Program-made: the position numbers and the translations under genes | In this document: positions 6,582 to 12,352 of the stretch, one piece after another | Layout: each line of letters opens with the position of its first letter | Numbering within the stretch: the first letter of the stretch is position 1 | The notes under the pieces: model-generated | Seen by the model: only the letters and a program-made list of their open reading frames with translations | Databases searched by the model: none | Told to the model about the DNA's origin: nothing | Source: CALARM01 sp964431735 | GTDB lineage: Bacteria; Vulcanimicrobiota; SpSt-956; JAKJGF01 | Length of the DNA stretch: 12,900 nucleotides | Direction of reading: 5' to 3' | NCBI GenBank assembly: GCA_964431735.1 | Contig: CAYSLJ010000193.1 | Location: 1-12,900, forward strand

Positions 6582-8030
6582 ATGAGACCGGTATGTTCTA
6601 TCTTAACAGAAGATGATATAAAGAAAATTGTTAGATCAGCATTTGAATTACTTGAAACAAAAGGCGTAGTAGTTCATAACAGGAAGGCTCTTGAGATTTT
6701 TGAAGCAGGCGGAGCCAGGGTAGATTATGGAAGTGAACTTGCTCTTATACCGTCACATGTTGTGGAAAAAGCACTGGAACTGGCTCCAGGAAATATAAAA
6801 CTTTATAACAGTAAAGGTCAGGTTGCCATGGACCTCGGAGGATATAATGTCCATTATGATCCCGGTTCTGCAGCCATTAATTTCCTGGATCACAGTACAG
6901 GAGAGGTAAGAAAACCTGTCACAAAAGATTTTGTCGAGTTCATACAGATAGCTGAACAGCTTAAATATATCGATGCCCAGAGCACTGCATTGATCTGTGT
7001 TGATGTGCCGGAAGAAATTGCCGATCGTTACAGGTTATTTCTGGTGTTAAAATACGCAAAAAAACCTGTTATAACAGGTGCTTTTTCTGTAGATGCCCCT
7101 TCTGTCATGTATGAAATGCTCTGTCTTATGTCCGGCGGGTCTGAAGCACTCAGAGAAAAACCAAGGGCTATTTTTGACGTATGTCCATCTCCTCCTTTGA
7201 TGTGGAGTGATGTAACAAGCCAGAATTTAATAGATTGTGCCAGATGGGGCATACCATATGAGCTCGTGTCCATGCCTCTTGCAGGAGGTACGTCTCCTGC
7301 GACTCTTGCAGGAGCGCTGTTACAGCATACTGCAGAAAATCTGAGCGGAGTAACACTCGGTCAGCTTGCCTGTCCCGGAGCAAAGGTGATATACGGAGGT
7401 TCTCCTGCCATATTTGATATGAGAAAAGGTACAACTCCTATGGGTGCCATTGAAACAATGATGCTTGATTCTTCCTATAATCAAATAGGCAAATATCTCG
7501 GCCTTCCCACTCATGCCTATTTAGGCATGACAGATGCCAAAGTGCCTGACAGCCAGTGCGGCGCAGAGTCTGCCCTTGGTATAATACTTGGAACCCTTGC
7601 AGGTGTTAATGTCATATCAGGGCCGGGAATGATGGATTTTGAAAGCTGTCAGAGTCTTGAGAAACTTATCCTTGATAATGAACTGTGCGGTATGGCCAGA
7701 AGGCTTACACGAGGTATTGATACATCCGATGAAGCAATAGCTATGGATATTTTAAAAGAAGTCGGTCATGAAGGTAAATTCCTCACACACAGACATACAT
7801 TGAAATGGTTTACTAAAGAGCAGTTTATTCCTTCTCCCGTTATAGATCGTTCCACCAGAAGGGAATGGGCCGATAGCGGAGAAAAGAGCTGCAGAGAAAG
7901 ATCTAAAGATATGATAGATAAATTGCTTGAATCAGCTGAAGGTAAAGTAATAGACAGAGATACAGAGAAAAAATTGAATGATATCATGCTATCACAAAAA
8001 GATTTTCCTGAGAAATTAATAGAAGGGTAA
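6582..8030 (+). CDS. MttB-superfamily methyltransferase (non-pyrrolysine, COG5598-type)
   Basis: 482 residues, full length for the trimethylamine/betaine methyltransferase superfamily, which demethylates quaternary or tertiary amines onto a corrinoid protein. Recognisable blocks are MPLAGGTSPATLAGAL (231-246), YGGSPAIFDMRKG (271-283), GMTDAKVPDSQCGAESA (315-331) and SGPGMMDFESCQSLEK (346-361). The frame has no in-frame TAG, so it is not the pyrrolysine enzyme of trimethylamine users. It groups with Pyl-free homologues such as MtgB (glycine betaine), MtpB (proline betaine), MtcB (carnitine) and MtyB (gamma-butyrobetaine); the substrate cannot be chosen among these or others. The ATG has AAAGGAG at 6567-6573. 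The corrinoid and UroD-family genes lie upstream on the same strand; the gap to the corrinoid gene may contain a separate promoter. Confidence 0.92.
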   Translation: MRPVCSILTEDDIKKIVRSAFELLETKGVVVHNRKALEIFEAGGARVDYGSELALIPSHVVEKALELAPGNIKLYNSKGQVAMDLGGYNVHYDPGSAAINFLDHSTGEVRKPVTKDFVEFIQIAEQLKYIDAQSTALICVDVPEEIADRYRLFLVLKYAKKPVITGAFSVDAPSVMYEMLCLMSGGSEALREKPRAIFDVCPSPPLMWSDVTSQNLIDCARWGIPYELVSMPLAGGTSPATLAGALLQHTAENLSGVTLGQLACPGAKVIYGGSPAIFDMRKGTTPMGAIETMMLDSSYNQIGKYLGLPTHAYLGMTDAKVPDSQCGAESALGIILGTLAGVNVISGPGMMDFESCQSLEKLILDNELCGMARRLTRGIDTSDEAIAMDILKEVGHEGKFLTHRHTLKWFTKEQFIPSPVIDRSTRREWADSGEKSCRERSKDMIDKLLESAEGKVIDRDTEKKLNDIMLSQKDFPEKLIEG

Positions 8031-8033
8031 TCG

Positions 8034-8106
8034 GGTAACGCGTCACGCGTCACGCGTCACGGGTAAAGTTCACCCACGCGTCACGCGTCACGCGTCACGC
8101 GTCACG
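8034..8106. repeat. Heptamer array before the small CxxC gene
   Basis: Two blocks of TCACGCG units on the plus strand, separated by a short segment with GGGT...ACCC that can form a small stem. All units read TCAC in front of the plus-strand small gene, whose ATG is 5 nt beyond. The array fills the whole gap after the MttB-like gene, and no GTGA-oriented half is present. Confidence 0.93.
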
Positions 8107-8111
8107 TACTT

Positions 8112-8393
8112 ATGGTTTTTAATGATTTTTTCCATCTCTTAAAACAATATGGAAATATAAGAAAATGTGTTCACTGTGAAGCCTATGAGCATGCCATGTC
8201 TCATATGAATGAAGATGCACCTGTATATTTGAATGAAGATTGGAACAGTAATGCTATAGTTATTAAAACAGAGGTTTACGGTTTTGTAAACTGTGAAGTC
8301 TGCCCTCCTGCAATAATACTCGGTGAATATCTTGAAAAAAGGCATAAAAGAAAAGCCTGGAAAAAGAAGAAACTTTCGGATAGTGAAAAGTGA
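8112..8393 (+). CDS. Small hypothetical protein with two CxxC motifs
   Basis: 93 residues, not recognised. CVHC (19-22) and CEVC (61-64) could together hold one zinc or an iron-sulfur site. The stretch between them is acidic (NEDAP, LNEDW), and the tail is strongly basic (KRHKRKAWKKKK, 77-88). There is no signal peptide or membrane segment. It lies 81 nt after the MttB-like gene on the same strand and could be cotranscribed. There is no Shine-Dalgarno; the heptamer array ends 5 nt before the ATG. The last codons (SEK) and the TGA stop are made of GTGAAAA repeat units. The paired CxxC motifs favour a real gene, but its function and any link to methyl transfer are unknown. Confidence 0.65.
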   Translation: MVFNDFFHLLKQYGNIRKCVHCEAYEHAMSHMNEDAPVYLNEDWNSNAIVIKTEVYGFVNCEVCPPAIILGEYLEKRHKRKAWKKKKLSDSEK

Positions 8394-8425
8394 AAAGAAA
8401 AAAGTGAAAAGTGAAAAGTAGTGAG
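8383..8425. repeat. Heptamer array (GTGAAAA type) at end of the small gene
   Basis: GTGAAAA units with one A-rich interruption, starting inside the last codons of the small gene and providing its TGA stop (8391-8393). It reads GTGA on that gene's coding strand. Confidence 0.9.
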
Positions 8426-8443
8426 CAGGGTGTACCCTACGCG
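8411..8443. repeat. Composite 33-bp intergenic element, copy 1
   Basis: Joins a GTGAAAA/GTGAGCA block to AGGGTGTACCCT (8428-8439, dyad AGGGT/ACCCT) and then the CGCG array. Its reverse complement matches 11690-11722 at 30 of 33 positions, which shows that whole intergenic units, not only simple repeats, are shared between loci. Confidence 0.75.
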
Positions 8444-8476
8444 TGACGCGTGACGCGTTACGCGTTACGCGTCACG
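8442..8476. terminator. 16-bp hairpin at convergent gene ends
   Basis: Here the heptamers flip from GTGACGC to GCGTCAC. CGTGACGCGTGACGCG (8442-8457) pairs with CGCGTTACGCGTCACG (8461-8476) across a TTA loop, 16 bp with a single G-T wobble. It lies between the convergent small gene and RNase III and could end transcription from both sides. Only ATTATT follows rather than a T-run, so intrinsic termination is inferred, not certain. Confidence 0.6.
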
Positions 8477-8521
8477 ATTATTACGCGTCACGATTATTAC
8501 GCATCACCCTTCACCCTTCAC
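8467..8521. repeat. 16-bp direct repeat and TCACCCT array after RNase III
   Basis: ACGCGTCACGATTATT occurs twice in tandem (8467-8482, 8483-8498), followed by GCATCAC and TCACCCT units up to 8521. On the RNase III coding strand it reads GTGAAGG and supplies the TGA stop (8518-8520). Confidence 0.88.
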
Positions 8522-9303
8522 GCTTTCTTCTTCTTTTTCTTATCCCATTGAAACCATGAAGTAACAGAGTGTTTCATAGTTTTCCAGAATACCTTTTCTC
8601 TTATCTTTAAGAGTGCCTGTCTTGCTGCTTCCTGTTCTGCTTCTTTTTTATTATCTCCTTTACCCTGGCCGATTTCTTTTCCGTTTACAGCAACGGATAC
8701 ATTGAAATATTTACAGTGTTCCGGCCCGTCTTCTTTTATTACCGAATATTCCGGTACAGATTTATATTCCTTCTGTGCAATTTCCTGAAGGGCGGATTTA
8801 TAGTTATAATATTTTCCCGTAGTAAGTTCTGACAGTTCATCAAGAACATTTCTTTCTATAAATTTCTTTGCACTCTCCCATCCTCCGTCACGATAAAGAG
8901 CTCCTATAACACTTTCAAATGCGTCTGCAAGGACTGATTTAAGTTTTCTTACATTTTCCCCTTTTTCCAGCTCTTTACCTACAAGGAGAAAATCCCTCAT
9001 TTCCAGTTTTTCTGCAAGTCTTGAAAGGGTATCGCCGCAAACGAGAAATCCTTTTAATTTTGTAATCTGTCCTTCATTATGATTTGGATATTTATTAAAA
9101 AGGAATTCCACTACAACCAGATCCAGCACTGCATCGCCGAGCAGTTCGAGTCTTTCGTTGCAGCTTACATGATTCCATCCCTTTTCATCTGCATAAGATT
9201 TATGTATCAGTGCATTATGTATAAGAAGTTTATCATTGAAGCGATAATCTATTTTACGTTCAAATCTGCACAGTTCCAACTGACGTTTTGCCGATATACT
9301 CAT
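8518..9303 (-). CDS. rnc: Ribonuclease III
   Basis: Double-strand-specific endoribonuclease for rRNA and mRNA processing. From the ATG at 9301-9303 it has 261 residues. The catalytic domain has the signature NERLELLGDAVL (49-60), with metal and active-site acids E50, E53 and D57 and the second pair D127/E130 in DAFE. The C-terminal double-stranded RNA-binding domain runs from NYKSALQEIAQ (167-177) to KKEAEQEAARQALLKI (219-234). A lysine-rich tail (KKKKKK, 255-260) follows. An upstream in-frame start would add 16 residues (with HASRITHHAS) that are translated heptamer repeat, so I reject it. No Shine-Dalgarno precedes the chosen ATG; the array ends about 5 nt away. All catalytic residues are present. 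Confidence 0.95.
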   Translation of the reverse strand: MSISAKRQLELCRFERKIDYRFNDKLLIHNALIHKSYADEKGWNHVSCNERLELLGDAVLDLVVVEFLFNKYPNHNEGQITKLKGFLVCGDTLSRLAEKLEMRDFLLVGKELEKGENVRKLKSVLADAFESVIGALYRDGGWESAKKFIERNVLDELSELTTGKYYNYKSALQEIAQKEYKSVPEYSVIKEDGPEHCKYFNVSVAVNGKEIGQGKGDNKKEAEQEAARQALLKIREKVFWKTMKHSVTSWFQWDKKKKKKA

Positions 9304-9307
9304 GTTT

Positions 9308-9340
9308 CGTGATGCGTGATGCGTGATGCGTGATGCGTGA
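9308..9340. repeat. Heptamer array (GTGATGC type) before RNase III
   Basis: Four to five perfect GTGATGC units, reading GCATCAC on the RNase III coding strand and ending about 5 nt before its ATG. The frame through it is open, which allows a spurious N-terminal extension of the gene. Confidence 0.93.
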
Positions 9341-9348
9341 TTTATTAC

Positions 9349-9380
9349 CACCCTTCACTCTTCACCCTTCACTCTTCACC
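9349..9380. repeat. Heptamer array (TCACCCT/TCACTCT) overlapping the Fur-family 3' end
   Basis: Alternating TCACTCT and TCACCCT units on the plus strand, GTGAAGA/GTGAAGG on the Fur-family coding strand. The array includes the TGA stop (9362-9364) and about the last six codons, so part of the C-terminal tail is repeat-encoded. Confidence 0.92.
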
Positions 9381-9820
9381 TCCTCGCATTCTTTACAAAT
9401 TCCGTATATTTCCAGCTTGTGGTAGAGAGATTTAAAATTATTTTTTTCAGCCATTTCAAGTTGAAGTCTTTCAATCTGCGGATGGTGAAATTCTTGGATC
9501 TGCCGGCATTTTATACATATGAGATGATCATGATGGGTATGACCGTACACATGTTCATACCGTGTCTGACCGTCTCCGAACATTCTTTCCTGTGCCAGAT
9601 TGCATTCACAGAGTAATTTCATTGTTCTGTACACTGTAGTATAACCTGCTTTTATCCGTTTCTTTTTTAATATAGTATAAATTTCATCTACAGTCAGATG
9701 TTTTTCTATGGAGAAAAAAATCTCTGCTATTTCCTGCCTCTGCCGGGAAACATTAAGGTTATGATCATTTAAATATCTTATAAATATTTCTTTTTCGATT
9801 GCTTTTGTTAATAAAGTCAA
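9362..9820 (-). CDS. Fur-family metal-dependent transcription regulator
   Basis: 152 residues, typical for Fur/Zur/PerR regulators, which are dimeric winged-helix repressors sensing iron, zinc, manganese or peroxide. The DNA-binding domain has NVSRQRQEIAEIF (23-35) and the recognition helix AGYTTVYRTMKLL (58-70). The metal domain has HTHHDHLICIKC (94-105), EFHHPQIE (110-117), H134 and the closing CKEC (142-145). C102/C105/C142/C145 would form the structural zinc site, and H96, H97, D98, H99, E110 and H134 are candidate sensor ligands. The start is TTG (9818-9820), supported by a strong GAGGTG Shine-Dalgarno 7 nt upstream. The tail VKSEG and the stop are repeat-encoded. It is not clearly assignable to Fur, Zur or PerR. 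Confidence 0.92.
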   Translation of the reverse strand: MTLLTKAIEKEIFIRYLNDHNLNVSRQRQEIAEIFFSIEKHLTVDEIYTILKKKRIKAGYTTVYRTMKLLCECNLAQERMFGDGQTRYEHVYGHTHHDHLICIKCRQIQEFHHPQIERLQLEMAEKNNFKSLYHKLEIYGICKECEEVKSEG

Positions 9821-9840
9821 TTATTTCACCTCTTCAGGGA

Positions 9841-9878
9841 GTGACCCGTAATGCGTAACGCGTGATGCGTGATGCGTA
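9841..9878. repeat. Heptamer array upstream of the Fur-family gene
   Basis: Units GTGACCC, GTAATGC, GTAACGC, GTGATGC, GTGATGC on the plus strand, i.e. TCAC/TTAC orientation for the minus-strand gene. It stops 20 nt before the TTG start, leaving room for the GAGGTG ribosome-binding site. Confidence 0.9.
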
Positions 9879-9880
9879 TT

Positions 9881-9925
9881 TTACCGGCACCGGGCGACCA
9901 CAGGGGGGGCGCCCCTGCTGGTCAC
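9881..9925. repeat. REP-like hairpin element, copy 2, after formate-THF ligase
   Basis: Related to 3138-3178. GACCA (9896-9900) pairs with TGGTC (9919-9923) and CAGGGG (9901-9906) with CCCCTG (9912-9917), an 11-bp stem with one bulged C and a 5-nt loop. It directly abuts the fhs stop codon, so it may help terminate or protect that mRNA, although no T-run follows. Confidence 0.75.
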
Positions 9926-11622
9926 TAAAATAACCCTACAGTATTCCCGTTCTCATCTATATCAATATGCACCGCTGCAGGTTCGGAAGAAAGTCCCGGC
10001 ATAGTCATCATCTTACCCAGTATGGGATAGAGAAAACCTGCCCCTGCAGAAGCTCTTATATCATCTACGGGAACGGTAAAATGTTTCGGCGCACCTTTAA
10101 GCGTCGGATCATGTGACAGAGACAGATGTGTTTTCGCCATATTTACAGGCATTTTATCATATCCCAGTTTTTTGTAAAGCTTTAATCTTTTCTTTGCCTG
10201 AGGTGAGAAACTTACGCCGTCTGCACCGTAAATTTCTTTTGCTATTGTTTCAATCTTTTCTTCTATTGAAATGTTCAGGTCATAGAGAAAATGGAAATTA
10301 TTCGGTTTCTCACAGGCTTTTACCACAGCTTCTGCCAGTTCCGTAGCACCTTCTCCGCCTTTTGCCCAGCACTGAGATTCTGCTGTGAAATCTGCTCCCT
10401 GTTCTATGGCTATTCTCTTTACTGCTTCCACTTCTTCCTCTCTGTCAGAGGTAAATCTGTTTACTGCCACCACTGCCGGTATGCCGTGCTTTTTTACTAT
10501 TTCTATATGTTTTGCAAGATTTTCACACCCTTTTATAAGGGCAGGCATATTCAATTCTTCTATTTTTTCCTGTGGAAGAGGCACTCCCGGTTTTGCTATA
10601 TAGGCTCCTCCATGCATTTTAAGAGCCCTTATGGAGGCAACTATGACTGCTGCATCAACAGTGAGCCCCGAAAGTCTGCATTTTACATTTATTAATTTTT
10701 CAAAACCGCAGTCGGAGCCAAATCCGCATTCTGTTACAACATAATCGGCAAGTTTAAGGGCAACCATATCTGCGAGGGCTGAATTATTTCCATGGGCCAC
10801 ATTCGCAAAGGGGCCTCCGTGGATTATGACAGGCGTATTTTCAGTGGTCTGTACCAGATTGGGCTTTATGGCTTCTTTCATAAGAACAGTCATGGCACCT
10901 GCTGCTTTTATATCTTCAGCAGTTACAGGTTTTCCGTCAGGCGTAAACCCTACAACCATTTTAGAGAATCTTTTTCTCAGGTCGAAAAGGCCTGTGGTAA
11001 GGGCAAGTATTGCCATGGTTTCGGACGCCACTGTTATATCATAGCCTGTTTCCCTGGGAATACCGTTCTGGCTGCCTCCGAGGCCTGTAATAATATTTCT
11101 GAGTGCTCTGTCGTTCAGGTCAACACATCTTCTTATGAGTACATTCTGGGGGTCAATATTTAATTTATTTCCGAGCAGAATGGAAGTGTCTGTCATAGCT
11201 GCAAGGAGATTATGGGATGTTTCCACTGCATGGCAGTCACCTGTGAAATGGAGGTTTATCTGTTCCATAGGAAGAACCTGTGAGTAACCTCCTCCGCATG
11301 CTCCTCCTTTTATGCCGAAGGTCGGTCCTTTTGATGGCTGGCGGCTTGTATTACAGACTGATTTGCCGATTCTCGCAAGTCCCTGTCCCAGGCCGAGAGC
11401 AGTAACGGTTTTGCCTTCTCCTAGAGGCGTCGGAGTAATGGCGGTAACTGCTATAAATTTCCCTTTTTTTCTTTCCTTCAATCTCTCCAGTATGGAAAGA
11501 GAGATTTTCCCTGTGTGTTTTCCGTAAGGTTCCAGTTCGTCTTCCAGAATACCGAGTTTTTCCGCTATGTCTTTTACAGGTTTCAATGTAGCTCTCTGAG
11601 CTATTTCCAGGTCGTTTGGCAT
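9925..11622 (-). CDS. fhs: Formate-tetrahydrofolate ligase (formyl-THF synthetase)
   Basis: Cytoplasmic enzyme making 10-formyl-tetrahydrofolate from formate, ATP and tetrahydrofolate, the entry step of the methyl branch of the Wood-Ljungdahl pathway and a source of C1 units for purines. 565 residues, full length for the family. Seen are the ATP-binding TPTPLGEGKTVTALGLGQG (63-81), GPTFGIKGGACGGGYSQV (99-116), MEQINLHFTGD (119-129), GGPFANVAHGNNS (269-281) and the terminal NGNTVGLF. Where many bacterial enzymes have LREPS, this one has SRQPS (93-97), closer to the RQPS of other family members. The ATG has AAGGAG about 12 nt upstream. The TAG stop is followed in frame by TGA from a repeat-like GTGACC unit. 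The nearby corrinoid cassette suggests a shared C1 pool, but the two are on opposite strands. Confidence 0.96.
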   Translation of the reverse strand: MPNDLEIAQRATLKPVKDIAEKLGILEDELEPYGKHTGKISLSILERLKERKKGKFIAVTAITPTPLGEGKTVTALGLGQGLARIGKSVCNTSRQPSKGPTFGIKGGACGGGYSQVLPMEQINLHFTGDCHAVETSHNLLAAMTDTSILLGNKLNIDPQNVLIRRCVDLNDRALRNIITGLGGSQNGIPRETGYDITVASETMAILALTTGLFDLRKRFSKMVVGFTPDGKPVTAEDIKAAGAMTVLMKEAIKPNLVQTTENTPVIIHGGPFANVAHGNNSALADMVALKLADYVVTECGFGSDCGFEKLINVKCRLSGLTVDAAVIVASIRALKMHGGAYIAKPGVPLPQEKIEELNMPALIKGCENLAKHIEIVKKHGIPAVVAVNRFTSDREEEVEAVKRIAIEQGADFTAESQCWAKGGEGATELAEAVVKACEKPNNFHFLYDLNISIEEKIETIAKEIYGADGVSFSPQAKKRLKLYKKLGYDKMPVNMAKTHLSLSHDPTLKGAPKHFTVPVDDIRASAGAGFLYPILGKMMTMPGLSSEPAAVHIDIDENGNTVGLF

Positions 11623-11663
11623 GTGTTAGATTCTCTCCTTTTTTATGTGTGATAAATATTTTA

Positions 11664-11694
11664 CGTGACGCGTGACGCGTAACGCGTGACGCGT
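11664..11694. repeat. Heptamer array upstream of formate-THF ligase
   Basis: Four GTGACGC/GTAACGC units on the plus strand, GCGTCAC on the fhs coding strand. It ends about 41 nt before the ATG. The intervening AT-rich stretch holds the AAGGAG ribosome-binding site, unlike the SD-less genes where the array abuts the start. Confidence 0.93.
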
Positions 11695-11722
11695 AGGATA
11701 CACCATGCTCATTACTTTTCAC
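11690..11722. repeat. Composite 33-bp intergenic element, copy 2
   Basis: Matches the reverse complement of 8411-8443 at 30 of 33 positions, including GCTCAYTACTTTTCAC. The AGGGT/ACCCT dyad of copy 1 is degraded here (AGGAT...ACCAT). It again sits exactly where the heptamers change orientation. Confidence 0.75.
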
Positions 11723-11748
11723 GACTCACGTCTCACGATTCACGACTC
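11717..11748. repeat. Heptamer array (TCACGAC/TCACGTC/TCACGAT) at end of coiled-coil gene
   Basis: Four to five period-7 units on the plus strand, GTGAGTC/GTGAATC-like on the minus coding strand. The TGA stop of the coiled-coil gene (11740-11742) lies inside, and its last residues ES are repeat-encoded. Confidence 0.9.
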
Positions 11749-12240
11749 AAATTCATAAGATAAATAACAGCTTATATGTTTCTCTTCAAGAAACCTTTCC
11801 ACGTCAGGTGTAACAATATGTGTTAACATGAGAGGAAATATTTCTTCTCTTATTTCTTTTTTGAGTCTTTCTATTTTCTTTAAAAATTTTATTATATCTT
11901 TCTTTCCTAACTGATATTTTCCCTCTCCTATTATATATATTTTATTTCCATCTTTATTAATTCCTTCTCCGTAGACATCAATCTGTTCTTCTGTTCCGTC
12001 AACATATACATAATATTTTCTCAGAAGTCTTCCTTTTATATCTATATATTGCTCTCTTTTTAACAGTGAGGGGAGAGCTTTATAGGCTGTATTTTCAAGA
12101 GAAAAACCGATGGAATGGGATATTCCTCCCAGATCCTGTTGAATTTTTTCTATTTTTAAGTCTGTTCTTTCCTGAGCTTCTGCCAGTTCTTCCACTTTCC
12201 CGGATAATTGCCCCACTTTATTTGCATCGAGCTCTTTCAT
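11740..12240 (-). CDS. Coiled-coil protein with PD-(D/E)XK-like motif (DUF3782-like)
   Basis: 166 residues. Residues 1-38 are a charged coiled coil (QLSGKVEELAEAQERTDLKI, 11-30). A second domain has GFSLENTAYKALPSLL (45-60), then EEQIDVYG (84-91) and IYIIGEGKYQ (101-110). D88 and E106-x-K108 fit the D...ExK core of the PD-(D/E)XK nuclease superfamily, and the layout resembles DUF3782 proteins, usually of unknown function. It is not known to be catalytic, and no methylase or other restriction partner is nearby. The ATG has only a weak A/G-rich tract upstream. The end is repeat-encoded. Assignment to DUF3782 is by recall of the pattern and should be treated as tentative. Confidence 0.65.
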   Translation of the reverse strand: MKELDANKVGQLSGKVEELAEAQERTDLKIEKIQQDLGGISHSIGFSLENTAYKALPSLLKREQYIDIKGRLLRKYYVYVDGTEEQIDVYGEGINKDGNKIYIIGEGKYQLGKKDIIKFLKKIERLKKEIREEIFPLMLTHIVTPDVERFLEEKHISCYLSYEFES

Positions 12241-12352
12241 CTCTTTTTTCCGTATTTAAGATTCCTTTAAAAAATTTCTTTCATTTATATATATTACTCA
12301 TTACAATTAGTTTCTATCCATAAATTATGACTTTATGTGAGGGATATAAACC

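Noticed and set aside
6582..8030. Pyrrolysine-encoding trimethylamine methyltransferase
   Set aside because: The reading frame is continuous without an in-frame TAG, and no pyl genes are present; it is a Pyl-free homologue.
8034..8106. Replication origin iterons
   Set aside because: The same repeats occur at most gene boundaries, with no DnaA boxes, dnaA/repA gene or adjacent AT-rich unwinding arrangement specific to this site.
9304..9351. Longer RNase III N-terminus beginning MVINHAS
   Set aside because: The added residues are translated GCATCAC repeat; the family domain starts properly after the ATG at 9303.
11351..11722. 123-codon minus-strand frame overlapping the start of formate-THF ligase
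   Set aside because: Its start is in the repeat region and the rest is the fhs gene in another frame; very basic, low-complexity composition.
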